In this document: positions 21,810-34,699 of the stretch, one piece after another | Position numbering within the stretch: the stretch's first letter is position 1 | How the letters are laid out: each line of letters begins with the position of its first letter | NCBI GenBank assembly: GCA_949317995.1 | Contig: OX439038.1 | Coordinates: forward strand, 73,232,659 to 73,296,658 | Reading direction: 5' to 3' | Source: Acholoe squamosa | Taxonomy: Eukaryota; Annelida; Polychaeta; Phyllodocida; Polynoidae | Length of the DNA: 64,000 nucleotides | Program-made: the position numbers and the translations under genes | Notes under the pieces: model-generated | The model's input: only the letters and a program-made list of their open reading frames with translations | What the model was told of the DNA's origin: nothing | The model's database searches: none

Positions 21810-22578
21810 GTGTCCATCTGAAGGAGCCTGTGGTACCCGAGGGTAAAGGCATTTACCATGCCAGAGGTTCTTATCCTTATGCTGGACTCGCCGATCTGGG
21901 ACCATACCTGCAGCGAAGGTGGACGCTACCCGAAACACAAAAAGGATTACCACACCAAACCGGGGCTCCATCTTCCCATCTTCATCAGGGCACATCATAA
22001 CAGCAACGTGGCTTGCCACCACACATATGTCGCCGGGTGCAGCTGCAGACACCAGTTGTTCCAGATTTGCCGGAAGTTCGGTATTTTGTATGGGCGATCC
22101 TACTACCCTGGTAGGACGCCTATTTTCATCAGTATTAAAATTTTGTGTAAAGCTATTTTTATATAATATTTATATTTTTGTAATCAAACTAAACAAATTT
22201 TTTTTCGGGTTATTAACCCCACCTCGGGTCGGTTACTACTATTGTAAAATAATGATAATACCATATCACCACATGTCCATCACTTTTATCACGTCTTTAA
22301 ACTATAATAACACTGTTTACAACATTGTTACCATTTATCACCTTAGGTCGATGGTGCATAAGGTGCCACTTCCTAATTGTTATTATTAGTTACTTCGGGT
22401 TATATGCGACAATGCCTTATTATGTACATATTATTTATAATGCCCCTCTAATGTTGTATAATCTATACGAACACTGGTGTATAGACTTACCTATGTAAAT
22501 ATAACTTATTATTGTATAAAGTTAACAATAGGCATTTGTTAAATACACCCAACCCTAGGTATAGTCTAGTGGGGGTGG
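21810..22578 (+). other. AT-rich 3' untranslated region of LTR element
   Basis: No coding frame is credible. The base composition changes abruptly from GC-rich to AT-rich near 22120. Immediately before the 3' LTR lies a G-rich run, AGTGGGGGTGG (22568-22578), the best candidate for the polypurine tract that primes plus-strand synthesis. It is interrupted by two T residues. Confidence 0.6.
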
Positions 22579-22931
22579 TGTAGGGGCTGGCATCGTTGTA
22601 TATATATTAGTGCGGTTCATCCGAGAGACGTGTTTGTGTGGTGCTCGTTCCTTCTATGCCAACTAGGTGTCGCTTTGTGATACCCGGCTGGTACAAGAGG
22701 GGGCAGCACCATGCCTCGCGTCCAGCTTCTACTAAGAAGCCGGACGAGCCGCAGAAGGGGACTGGACGTAGTCCAGTCAAGACGTTTAACCATAAGCAGC
22801 TGAAAAGTGAATAAAGTCCTACCCGAGAGGTTGGGCTTTGCCCAACCTGAACTACTCGTGTTGTGTTGGTATCTCTAGTGATAAGCGAGCCAACGAGCCA
22901 CCCAACATATAAGTCGATACGAACCATTACA
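22579..22931 (+). repeat. 3' LTR (353 bp)
   Basis: It runs from TGTAGGGGCT to ACCATTACA. It retains the TATA-like run (22599), the GACTGGAC/GTCCAGTC hairpin and AATAAA (22810-22815). It is 10 bp shorter than the 5' LTR at the site where it reads TTGGGC-TTT-GCCCAA, a perfect short inverted repeat. Confidence 0.95.
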
Positions 22932-25900
22932 ATACTATAGCCAAGACTCTATTTTCCTTCTAACATGACCTTATTTAGAATCCAAAAAGATGTTTTTCCC
23001 CTATATTTAGCACATTTGTTGACATAATTTTGTTCTTTTTGAATAAAGGGTTATACTATCTTATCAACGTCTCCATAAGGTTTTCATATCTGAAAACAGA
23101 ATTGAATTATCCCTTCTAGATCCAAAATTATGGATGATTATGTTAAAAAAATATTTTTCTTTTCTTCCAATAATAGCACTTACTATGTGCTATGCCACAA
23201 TATTTCAATACACATTTGAGTTAAGGGCTATCCTGAATTTCTCTATGTTGCTTACATCCCATGTTTGAGATCTTATATTTCTGTAGCTATTTGGAGTTTT
23301 TTATCATGCAAAGTACCAAAATAGAGCTAAAGACATGAATTTGAACAAAAGGATTTTCCCCTAATGTTATGGTTTCCCAAGTTTCGTCACAAATGATAAA
23401 CATTCTACTCTTTGAATAGCGAAATTGTCGACACCTCTGAGAGAGAAAGAGCCCATAGGACATTGATGGCACTCTTTTCATAAGGAATCCCATTTGCAAA
23501 ATAAGACCATTTAGTTTTCTATCAATAGGCTAAAGAATGTTAGAGAAACCAGGAACCCTAAAGTGTTTGACTGATGAAACCAAGCATAAAATGGCTCTGG
23601 TTCTAATTAAGCCTTACATGCCAGAAGAAGCCTTACAAAATAATTTGTGTGACTCATATTGAACCACCATACAACCTTTGAATGTGTCTGAACAATACAT
23701 TGGTACAATGGTCGTACTCCTATGTAGCAATGTACACACAAAGCCACAACCAACCCAAACACAAAACCACACATAAATGCACCACTCCCCATTTACACCG
23801 GTCATCATGTCGCCACTCAATGGCCATTCAATGATGCATTTTACATTTGTTCCCTCCAGTAATGCTAATTATTTGGACATAGCGGCCAATATTAAACCAT
23901 TTCCCGGCGCCTCCAGCTTTCTTTGGCGGCCATTTGGGGTGTCTGGGGATCCTTAGTGTGTCGAGGCTGAATGCTTTATTGCAGGTAGAGGGAGAGGGTG
24001 TGCGCCTTCAATGTTTAACTGATGGTACTAACCCTTTAGGGAAAACATGATGCCACCAGGTTCATTTTTTTTTGTCATAAGGCTCAAACACAGCGCTGGT
24101 TAGTAAATTCCTAGCACTACATTGGTGCATCATGCTAACATTTTGTGGATGTGTCAGCCCTGTAGGGTCAGCATGATGCATAGATTTGGAATACACACCC
24201 CTAGCAAGTCTACACCAGCACTGAAATCTAGCATTACCTCCCAAGTACTATATATATAATGGGCACAATGTATTAATTCACCATGCGGCTTTAGCAGAAT
24301 TAACGAGAGGCTGTAATAGCTGTTGTGACGCCTATATATGGGGCCTATATAGGCGCCTATACAGCACGTGGTCTATGTAGGTGGTGGGCAATGACAATGA
24401 TAGTGGTGATGATGACGATGATGATGATATCCCATTCAGTACAAGGCATCTCTGCCTCCCTACCTCTTTATGAAATGCTGTATGGGGAATATGAGTCACA
24501 TGGGCATAGGAGGGAGGGCATACTATGTAATTGCATATAAAATGAAATAATAAGAAGGGGGAAGGAAACCCGGGTTAGGGGTTATATATGGAGATGAGTT
24601 TATACAAAATCCTATAGCCTAGTTACACAGTAAAGTGAGAGCTGGCAGTGCGTGTATGTCATTATAGGTAGTATCATTAACTAAACTGCAGCTTAAGTTA
24701 CTCTAATTATCTACAGCAACAGCAGGTCTGTTATGGTGTAGCCTACTGGTTCCCTCTTACAGATTTGGGTATTTTGCCAGCAATTTAAAGAGAAAAAAAA
24801 GAGAAAAGGTAATTTTTCTCTTGATGAGGAAAATAATAACTGCACTGGTGTGGCCCTACTGATGCAAGCTAAAATCTGTCTTGACAAGGAATATGGCAAT
24901 ACGCTTTTGGGAGGAGCCTGAAAAAGAAAAGAAAACACTAGAATCTCTGCCCTCGTCAGAGAAGGTATATAGCCTCTAGATTGTCACCATTGACTAGCGG
25001 ATGCCCCGTGATCCTAGTTTCAAGTACGTATCGGGCAGTCTTTTCTGCCAGGTACATTAGACAACAATTCTACCCCTTACATCCTTGCAAGTTCCAAATC
25101 TCAGCTCTTCTCTATTTTCCACTAAACATCAGGATTAGGAACCTGCCCCCGTGGCTCTTACAGTGTCTTAAGGACGCTACTTGTGTAGATAAGAACCTCA
25201 GTGCGCAGACTCAAGTGGCGACATCCGGTGACCCCATTCCACTGGGCTATAATCCGGGATAACGTCCACTTGACTTTGCGTTAGTCTGAAGGTGGCGTTA
25301 GAATCAGCTAGTTTTCAGCCTATTATTGAGGATATTCCATGGAAATCAAAAGTTTTGGTGCTGGATATTCTAGGCAATACTGAAAACTATGAATATGCTT
25401 CTACCCCCCACTCTAACTCTATCAAATGCTGAGGCAGTCTGTCCCCATGTTGATGGCCCTACTGCAACACTGCAATATTGGACCACATTGAATCTGTATG
25501 AATGCCAAGGCATGTACATTTTCTGTGCAAGCTAGTCACTTGCCAGGCCTTTATTGAGTTACATGCTTTCAACATCACAGCCATGGCGTGTCTATGTGGA
25601 TGGGCTACATTCACGAATCATGCCGACTTGTATCTATGCATCATGTCGACTAAAACGTATAATATATTAAAGCATTATGCTGTCTTTAAAGCCTACCCAC
25701 AAAGTAACATCACACCCACTTCCCCTCTATTCTCTATCTGTGAGTGAGCAGGTCCTGAATAGCTCTTAGCCCCTGGGAGCTAGTTAGAAGCAGCACTGAG
25801 CATCTCCCTAAGTGGACCTAGAATTCTGTATTCCCCACCACCAACTGTGTTTACCGCCCGTGCCTCAGCAGGAGGCTTCTTAATCAAACATTGAGCTGCA

Positions 25901-28900
25901 TTTATTTTTCAGACCACAGTAATTTCTTGTAAGGAATTCGAGTCGAGGCAGTAGAAAAAGGCCGTGTCTCCTTCCAATCCGCCTTGGGCTCTGTAGGAAT
26001 GGTTAGTCTCAAATGAAGCTTGTGTAACAAATTGATTTATTTTAGTGTTAGAATATTTGATTTAAATTATGTAGGATGCTTGTATGTGGTGAGCTTGCTA
26101 TAATGATATCAGTCAGAAAAACTAGTTACTTATAGATAATGGATGAGTACTATGAATAATGGATATATTTGTGGTATGTTTTAAACCACAGTTTCAAGGA
26201 GCAGTGAGTGATTTAATGATTGTCCTCTAAACTCAAGGCCATGCTGACATTCTATGTTTATTCATGAGATTGTATTACAGCATCAATCCCATCCTATTCT
26301 GAGGACCAACCGATCTTTATTTGGCGCACCCTTAAATGTATAGGGACACTTTAAATTCAAGGATGCTCTAAACCTACTTATAGACCTTTGTAGATGCATC
26401 ATATCAGATCAACCACATTTTGCTTTGTGAAATAATGCCCTGTATATATTTGTGTAGGTAGTATGAATTACTCCAGTTAACCATGTCACGAGAAACCCTT
26501 CAGATCAAAGAATTAATGTAGGATTAAATGTAATTAGAGCAACATAATCTTACCATTGAAGCCACACACTACATCTTTTGTAAGAAATAAGTGAGGTTTC
26601 AATAGATTCCCTGAGAGGTTGCTCAGAAGCTTTCTACCCTTCTTCACTTACAACCTTATGTTACATACTTTTATTCATGCAATATTGAATTCTGACCCTT
26701 TTTATGTGGAATTGATGTCCACTAGTTTGTCATTCTCATCATCTAAATGCTCTTTTAGTTACAAAAAATGTCCTGCCACATGGCTGCCCATAGATCATGC
26801 ATGGAGTCCTTGAACAAGGCGATTTGAATCCATATTCTTCCCATGGTAGGCTTTTGGGTATGTGGTATTGCAATATTTGATATCTTGTTGCCATTTCCCT
26901 TGACATCTTTTCCTATAAACGTGATCTCTATGTAATTTCCTTTAAATGTTTTCTACGTACCCTTAAAAAGGGAACACCTGGTTATTTCCCCAAAAGCCCC
27001 TTTGGTCAGATATATTGAACCATGAATCAAAAGGAAAGAGAGATCAGTTGTCTACCACATCAACTATAGATCATAGGTATTTCTAAAAGGAGAGAATTAT
27101 AGTGACCTAATTTGACCTGTCCTAGGTACAAAAGACACCCCTCAATATCACACCCTAGGACCTTCTCTATAAGTGTGACATCTCTGAACCTGCGCTGAAG
27201 TTGTCAGGAATAGTGGGCAAGTCATGTGTCCTTTTGATCAATGATCACTCTCCTGGCTTCAAGCAGCTGACGCTGTAAACTAGCTGTAATGATTGTCTTT
27301 TTAGGCATGAATTGTAAGATACTTAGTTTTTAAAGAGCAATCTGAAAGATCTGTGCAAAGTGTTGGGATTCTTTTTGTGCGCACATTTACCAGCCTGATA
27401 AGGTGAAAGATGATAGGTAGGGTAAGTACATGGTACAATCCTTATAATCATAGCTCCCTCATAATAGCACAATTTATATAAGGTAGTAATTCACCATATT
27501 ACATTCCTTTCCAGTGCATGTATTACATCAGAACATGAACTACCATAACAATTATGACAAATACGCTGACTTTGTATTTGGATTAGGCTACCTGAATTGA
27601 AATCCAGGGAAGGTGACTTTGATAACATTCTCATATACTTGCCTGTTAACCTTGTTAGTTCAAAGCTCCCAAAGTAGAAAGTTGATGCTTCATTTGGAAA
27701 ATTTGGACCACGACAACATTTGTAAGTTCAAAGTACATTCAAATTCATGGGAATAGCTGCAGTGGTTTATGATAAATATCAATTCATATCAAAGGGACAG
27801 TTCTAACACTAAGAAGAAAGCTTCACTGCCATAACTGTATATTGTTGTAAACAGCAGTTTACCCGGAACGCCTTAAACTTTAATCCAGACTGCATTGTAA
27901 ATGCCAGGACAGCATTGTATTATATGGAGAGGGAAGTGGATACGAGTTTACATTTACTGTAACATATGAAAGATTCACCTGATACTCTTCATATTTGACA
28001 AGATGTATCATGTTACAGGTGTAGCATGTACAGTGATGTTCTATGTTCTTTGAAGAAAGTATTTATTACTTTTGATTACCCATATAATTGAAACATTTAG
28101 GAGATGCAGTTTCGTGCAGTTTTGATATCTAACCCCTTTCGTGTGGTAGTTATTATGTGATTGACTAGACGTCAATCACATACTTATATATACATAGACC
28201 GCTGCACAAAATCACATTGAAACAAAGAGAGATTCTGACAGACATAGGAACAAAGAGGGAAATTTGGCCCATACCCTGTCTCTGTACACATTGGTATTGG
28301 TGTATATGTTTTTGGTATATAATATAGTTGAAGGTAGCCCATAGGCCATGTATATGGTACAGCTAGCATTTACACCTTAGAGACAGAGAATAGCCTCTGT
28401 TCTGGGGTGGTCACAGATCAGCAGCAAAGAACAATAGGGGATTAAGGTATTTCTTCAAGCCTGCATGCACCAGTGGTCATTAACCCCCTCAGTGCCACAT
28501 AGCAGCAGTAAAATTATAAACCCTACAAGGGCATTGAACATAGAACATAGGATTCAATCATACATAGGCCTAAGGCCTGGACTTAACCATTTTGTTTTAT
28601 CAGTGCTTGAAATGTTTGAAAATGGATATTCCCCATGACTGCTCCTGGTACTCTGTCGTAGGCAAGGTGCTCATAGCCCAGCCCATGTGACTGCCAGGTC
28701 CTTGTTCATATTTGAGAATAGATGCTTGTTGACATTACGTTTCTTTTTTTATTATCTTGTCTAATTCCCCAAAAACAGCTTTTGTAGTACCGTATGTGTC
28801 TGAAAATATAATTATATGTAAAAATACAGAGGATTAGGACAGGCATGTTTGCCTTCTCTCAGGCTACACTTTCTAATACCTGGTTCAGATGTGGAGGAAT

Positions 28901-28947
28901 TTATTCCCTTTGATTTGGGTGTTTCATATCAGTCTTGAGAGCAGTAG
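22932..28947. other. Long gene-poor interval
   Basis: Only short frames occur and none has a recognisable domain. Minor features are a palindromic-core copy at about 24110-24190, a short GAT/GAC-rich run (24402-24428), the CCTATATA-rich palindromic patch 24329-24361, and a perfect 12-bp-stem hairpin at 28154-28182. A pyrimidine tract ending TTTCAG near 25912 looks like a splice acceptor, but no exon could be supported. Confidence 0.5.
28154..28182. repeat. Perfect 12-bp inverted repeat
   Basis: The arms TATGTGATTGAC and GTCAATCACATA surround a 5-nt loop TAGAC. It lies in otherwise unstructured DNA. It is too short and isolated to assign to an element. Confidence 0.8.
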
Positions 28948-29093
28948 CAGGGGAGTAGGAAGCAAATTTTTATTAGGGGGGCCCAGGGGTCTCGGTTGGG
29001 GGGCCTGCTATGTTTTGATATAGGCTTATATAGGGACCTGTTCGTTATTGGGGTGCCCAGGCCCCCCTGGCCCCCCTTTTTCCTACGCCCCTG
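28948..29093. mobile_element. 146-bp hAT-like MITE
   Basis: The left end CAGGGGAGTAGGAAGC and the right end TTTCCTACGCCCCTG form an inverted repeat (13 of 14 positions match). The internal sequence is a G-rich then C-rich near-palindrome. A 5-bp direct repeat AGTAG flanks it (28943-28947 and 29094-29098). The ends resemble those of the 161-bp MITE at 8767-8927, so the two belong to one family or related families. Confidence 0.75.
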
Positions 29094-29639
29094 AGTAGGA
29101 AAAGGAACTAACCATAGGTTTGCCATACATCACCACGGGTCTATAGCTTAATGAAAGGAGTGGTGGCACAGGCTCTGTGGCCTCTCAAATCCCTGTTAAG
29201 ACACATCGAGACTTTTAGAGAAGGATATAAGGCACACCTTTTCCCATTACCTGGCTAATATAATCATTGCTTTGAAGCACTGGCTTTGAATAGGCAAAAT
29301 CTATGTGTGTCAGCCGGTATTTATTTTGAAAATGATGCGGTATGTGTTAAGTTTGGAGATGTACCACTGATGCCTTCAGGATCAAGCACTGCTCTACATT
29401 TCTATCTGTCTGCTGCAAGGAATATAAACACCAAAAATATTCATATAATAGTTACCACAACTGCCCTGAATACCCTGATACATAATGTCAACCTCCGGAA
29501 TGGTATACCTATACCAGTACAGTACTGAGTCAGTACCTACCAAGCTCTGGTGTACACAAGGTCAGAAGTCTTGGATAATGGGGCTGTAAATCATTATTAA
29601 TTAGAAAGGTAGAAGCAAGTTGCAACATAGGACCCGTGT

Positions 29640-31860
29640 GAGGTATTCCATGGGTGAAGCCATAAACCTTATACTCAGGAAAGCCCTTGCCAAATTAGGC
29701 TGGCAGACCACTCTCTAGAGGTATTGGTATTTGGCTGGTGAAACCTTATTTCCGTTTGGTGGTAAAGGGAGCAGTAGTAAGCTAGCAGAGGAAGTCAACA
29801 GGTCTAAGCCCTACCGTGGTTAAGGGCTTCCCGCAAGTACATCCCTTCATAACCTGTGCTGAACTGCTTACCTCCTGTCCATCTACCCACCCTGGAGGGA
29901 AGCCGTTCTGTTCGAAGTGTGTGGTGGAGCATGCATAGTATCTAAAAGTGTGAAATATCGGGGATTGTGAAAGTGGTAAGGTTTTGAGCAGGAGGAACGT
30001 TTTGTCTATTTTGACTGAGGGCCAAAAACAGGTTTTGTTGGCACCTGCTTCTTTGGGTGAATATTCTGAAGTTACAGTTCAATGGTTTCCTATTAGGATA
30101 GGCACCCAAAGAGAGCCACACATACCACACCCCTTTCCAGTGACTACTAAACTACATGCTTCGATCTTTATTATATTTATTATTTCTGGATGCATGTATG
30201 ACCTCAGTAAAGACCGATATATTCACCATTTGGCCAGTCTTATGGCTGTAAATTTATATAATCAGCCTTAAACATTGAATTATCAGTTAAGTCTATGGGA
30301 TGTGCTTGGATTTCGTACTTGAGTGCATGTCAGTAGACTGCCTCTGATCAATGTTTATTTTGCAAAATGAAGAGATTGTAACCACATATGGAAGATAGGA
30401 GCCAGTAGAACCTCAATATGCACTGTTCTAAACCATGCAAACCATTTTCCTTCAGTTACATCATTTTGTAGTATTTTCAATGCCAAGTTAATTTCACACA
30501 TTGAGCACCTAAAACACATTTCATTTTCCTCTGCCACTTGGACTATCTATCATGGATTTTATATTGCCTTCAGGGGCCTGTTACACAAATGGTGCTCATT
30601 AATTTGTACTCTTAACTGAAAAAATGTTTAAATTAACGATCATGAAGAAGATTAAGAAATAATTGTGTTTCATAATGTGTACTTGACTAGAAGAGTACCA
30701 AATGCATTAATGATCATCATTTTTCATGTTCATTAATTGTTTCATGTTAGTAAATATTGGTGCTCGTCCAGCAGTGGTCAGGTACATGGTAAACTACACA
30801 TAGTTGTGTACTACATTATCATAGGGCCCCATAATACCTGCTTAATAAGTACATATCCCATATGATGTTAAAAATAATTAGATTAACGAATACTAATTAA
30901 AGGTAGATATGGATTAAAAGGCCCTTCACAACAATTAAAATCATGTTAAATGGCCCCTTAAAGCAATTAAAAACATACCCAAATACTAACAAGCAAGAAA
31001 AGAAACTAGAATTAACGAGCACAAGATTGTGAGCTAGATATATATATATATGCTTACACAATGGCAAAGCTATTGAAATAATATATTAATCAACCAAGTT
31101 GATATCTCTAGATATGTATTTTGGGACGTCCTGATATATAATCATATAAAATTTACATTGTTTTCAATTTTTTCAAAAACGTAGTACCCCCATTCAAGTC
31201 TGTATAACTTTTATTCATTTAACACTGGATAAACCCCTTTTTGAGCACCAGAATTGAATTAAAAGAACACCATAAAAATATTAAAGAACAGTTATGAAAC
31301 ACCTAACAATTTCTATAAAAAATAAATGAGCCTTGCTTATCTTCTAAAGAGCATGAAAAGTTAACGAACACCACCTAGATTTACACTTGTAACACATTTT
31401 CTAGTTCATTATAATTAGCGATCACAAATGTTGATTGTGTAACAGACCCCAGAGCATACTATGGTGTGTTTCTGCACTGCATGCCCTGTGCAGTCTACAA
31501 TATCCACAACACAATGCCTTCCTTTAGTTTATTACACTCACAGCAATTCAGCCACCCTATTCTGTGCCATGTATGATAGATGCGATTAGGTCAGACGTCC
31601 ACACAGTCCTACAGTTGTTATTTTCTACCTGTGATAGAAATAACAGCGGCCTGAATGGATACCACTGACAGTGACAGGGTACATTGAGATGTGGAATTGT
31701 TAATGGAACATTTCATAAGTCTTTGTACCCTGTTGTGAGGCCTTAGAATTGTGCTCTTAGGTAAAGTATCCACAGCTCTGTAGACAGCTGAAATGATGCA
31801 TCGTAATGCCAGGGACGTTGGACTAGAAGTATCATGCGGCCCATAAAGTGTGCAATGTAA
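29640..31860. repeat. Segmental repeat X2, copy a
   Basis: A low-identity block shared with 36780-38520, 43260-45760 and 59440-60090. Common words include GGTGAAACCTTATTTCCGTT (29737 region and 36850 region), a GGGAAGCCGT...CTGT segment, and AGAGATTGTAAC/AGAGATTGCAAC. This copy is split by the TIR element at 30573-31450. No exon or RNA gene is recognised within it. Confidence 0.75.
30573..31450. mobile_element. 878-bp non-autonomous TIR element, copy 1
   Basis: It begins GGGGCCTGTTACACAA and ends TTGTGTAACAGACCCC, a 16-bp terminal inverted repeat with one mismatch. No reading frame of useful length is present. Related X2 blocks (near 37630 and 59745) lack it, so it is an insertion. The flanks (TTCA and AGAG) do not give a clear target duplication, so the superfamily is not assigned. 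An inverted second copy lies at 43645-44789. Confidence 0.8.
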
Positions 31861-31929
31861 TTATTTCTCAAGAAAATGGTTATCAATTCTGACCCTATCA
31901 ATGTGAGTGATGACTTAACCCTCTTACTG

Positions 31930-32061
31930 CAGAATTGCCACTTTTCCTAACTTTTTAGAAATTCCGAATATTTTGCTTTCCTTCCTGTAGGTTTTTCCTT
32001 TGTAAGTTAAGAAAATTAGGAGGATTACTGAATTTTTGGGAATCAGTAAGTGGCATCCCTG
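31930..32061. mobile_element. 132-bp MITE with 6-bp TSD, copy 1
   Basis: The ends CAGAATTGCCA and TGGCATCCCTG are imperfect inverted repeats. A perfect 6-bp duplication TTACTG flanks it (31924-31929, 32062-32067). It is the same family as 46100-46242. Confidence 0.8.
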
Positions 32062-32320
32062 TTACTGACACAGTATGATGCATTGAACCGCATTGTACCA
32101 GTATCTATTATAGAAGAGGAGAGGAAAGAGCAGCCATTGTCATCGTAAAATCATGTTTATCTGGTGTATTCCTTGTATGTATGATTTAAAATAAGATGAG
32201 TATTTACATTAAATTGTAATGTAGCATATTCTGCTTGAGACATTTAAAGAATAGGTCTATGGACTACCTTTATTCTGATCTGTTTGCACATGTGAAGCAT
32301 ACTTGAATGTTCTATGCTGG

Positions 32321-34688
32321 TCACGGGACTATTAGCATCATTCCCATGAGAAGCTTGTATCCTGGATTAATGAATGGGACTGGGAGGCATTCTGGCACAA
32401 AGACAATGTCAATGAAAAGTGGGAAATTGTTGAGAGCTGTCTGACAGAATATCTTGACAATTACTGTCCACTTCATAAAAGGGAGTACAAAGACTGGAAA
32501 AAGCTGGATGACAGCAGAAATCCTCAGGCTATGTTCCGACAGAGCTGATGCCATGGATGACTTCTTTCGAACTAAAAACAAAAAATTCCTCAATAGAGCA
32601 AAGAGACTGCGTAACAGGATAACAAAAAAAGTGAAGTACACTAAGGCATCTGAAGTAAAATCTAACCTAGATGAAAATCGTGATAACCCCAAAAAGTTCT
32701 GGAAAATATTAAATGGTGTTCTGAAGCCAAAGGGTGCTATACAACCCAGGGTTTTGATGGGTCTGGATGGTGAGTTAAAGGGGAATCAATCCTAGGTTGA
32801 TTATTTAAACAACTACTTTGCTAATATTGGGCAGGTACTTTCTGAAAATCTAACGGCAGGTGGTAACCCATGATTAGACTATAACACAGAGTACTCTCCT
32901 GAACAAGACTCAGTTTTTGAAAAAAACTTGAGGTACAACCTGAGCTTTTGGAAATTCTAGTAAAGGAGATTAACCCTAGTAAAACGTCTGGCATGAAGGA
33001 TGTACGTACTTCATATCTAAAAGAGGCACTACTCTTGCTTATTGACCAGTTGACACACTTGATTAATGAATCATTTGACCAAGGTATTGTCCCTGATGCA
33101 TGGAAAGAGGCTAGAGTGTCTCCAATCCCAAAGCCAGGGAATCCTAAGGATATAATTAACTGGCGACCAATATCGCTACTCTCTGTAGTGTCTAAAATTG
33201 CAGAGAAGTGCATGCATGCGCATCTAATAGAATGCATCAAAATTAAAGGTTCAATCAGCAATAGGCAATAAGGATATCAGTCAGGGCTTGGTACTGGTGA
33301 TGCAATATTTGAGTTAACCAATGATCTTTATAAGAACCGAGACTTGGCAGAGGTGACTGCCTTGTGTTTCGTTGACCTGAAAAAGGTGTTCGACTCTGTA
33401 GACCATAAGTATCTCATACATAAGCTGAAGAGCCTGAACTTACAAAAGTGTGACGATATGTGGTTGGTAAGTTAACTAACTGATAGAACACAATACACGG
33501 AAATTGGGGGTTACAAATCAGGGTGTGAGGGAGTGGCCTTTGGAGTCCCACAAGGCTCTGTACTAGGGCCCCTACTTTTCATATTCTTTTTGATGACCTA
33601 GCCTCCAACCTTGAATACTGTGGTAGCAAGCTTTACGCAGATGATTTGGTGTTCTACTGTTCTGACAAAAATGCACAATTGGCGGTTGACAGATTGCAGT
33701 ACGATCTGGTTATAGTTGCGGACAAATGTGTGGAGCTCTGGCTAACCATCAATAAATCAAAAACCAAATTCATGCTGAAGGGGAGTAGGGACAAAGTCAA
33801 GTTGGATTTGGTCTCCAATTTAGATATTGGAGATCACCAACTAGAGAGAATCCAGAACTACTGTTATCTTGGTTTTAAGATTAGGTGAAACACTGACCAT
33901 GGCCGAATCGATCAATGATTTGATCAGAAAGGTAAATCACCGGCTATTCAGATTTGTGAAGCTCATATCCAACCTGAGTAGGGAAGATGCAGTTGTAGTT
34001 TATAAAACTACAATTTGAAGTCTATTTGACTATGCCTGCTTCACATATGGTGGTGCCAATCGAGATCTACTGGCCAAATTGCAGCGATTGCAGAATCGAG
34101 GCTTGCGTATCTGTCTGCGATGTTCTGTGTGAGATCGGTCCATAGCTGAACTCCATGAAGAATGTGGAGTCCAGATGTTAGACAGACGTAGAGATGAAAT
34201 GCATCTAACTTACATGTATAAGTGCAGTGTAAATGGCAAGCACTTGCGACAGGTAGCTGCAGTTTGAGTCACAAGAACCAGTGACAAAAAGAAATTTGAT
34301 TTGAAACGACCTAAAAGGGACTTCTATAAGTGATCCCCACTATATCGCGGATCGCAGATGTGGGACCATCTTGACAAATGGTATCAGGAAAGTGAGTCGA
34401 AACAACAGTTCAAGAAGAGAATCTCGCTTGTGAAAGATCTGCACAAGAAAAGCTCAAAGCCAACTAAACTCCGAGATAACTGGTACAAAGACTCATCTGA
34501 CGAAAATGACTTGATTATTCTTGAAACCTAGTATCTCTCAAACTCTGATTTTGAATTACCATGAAATAACCTGATTTGAGATGAGCCCAGTCTCTTTCAT
34601 CAACATGTATTGTCCTGTATACCTGTGCCTTAACATGTTCCCCACATACAGAATATATCCTATTAAGTATAACACAATTTGTGGCATA
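32321..34688 (+). mobile_element. 5'-truncated LINE copy
   Basis: The boundaries come from comparison with the related block at 52.85-55.46 kb. Both share TGAATGTTCTATGCTG before the insertion point and an ATTTGGAG-like sequence after it. The LINE occupies the space between and lacks its endonuclease. There is no poly(A) tail or clear target duplication. The RT motifs place it among CR1/jockey-type non-LTR retrotransposons. Confidence 0.8.
32350..34530 (+). pseudogene. LINE ORF2 relic, reverse transcriptase
   Basis: Coding sequence is scattered over all three forward registers. The order is: the linker between endonuclease and RT (tryptophan-rich, FWKILNGVLKPKG), the RT entry NPSKTSGMKDV and AWKEARVSPIPKPGN, then WRPISLLSVVSKI. 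Motif A is FVDLKKVFDSVDH (from 33368), motif B is GVPQGSVLGPLLF (about 33542) and the catalytic YADD is at 33634-33645. A long C-terminal region runs to about 34530. At least six stop codons and several frameshifts break it (stops for example at 33269, 33474, 33886 and 34016). RT copies LINE RNA at the nicked target. This copy is dead. The same family appears at 58338-59310. Confidence 0.9.
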
Positions 34689-34699
34689 TCTTAATTGGA

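Larger units (their letters stand above)
11691..22931 (+). mobile_element. Ty3/gypsy-type LTR retrotransposon with large 3' accessory region
   Basis: An 11,241-bp element is bounded by two near-identical LTRs that begin TG and end CA. The order of protease, RT and integrase (integrase after RT) and the GPF-type integrase end place it in the Ty3/gypsy group. After pol comes a roughly 0.5 kb CpG-rich spacer and about 3.4 kb of additional reading frame. It is defective: multiple stops and frameshifts, a deletion between RT motif A and the integrase zinc finger, and a 183-bp retroposon inserted after the zinc knuckle. I could not match a 4-6 bp target duplication (5' flank ends GATTATGG, 3' flank begins ATACTATA). 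One flank may have been rearranged, or the copy may be a recombinant. Confidence 0.95.

Noticed and set aside
11681-22941. Target-site duplication of the LTR element
   Set aside because: Flanks GATTATGG and ATACTATA do not match at any 4-6 bp offset tried, so none is claimed.
24981-25262. 93-codon open frame as a host exon
   Set aside because: No recognised domain, no clear splice sites and no second copy for comparison; length is within chance.
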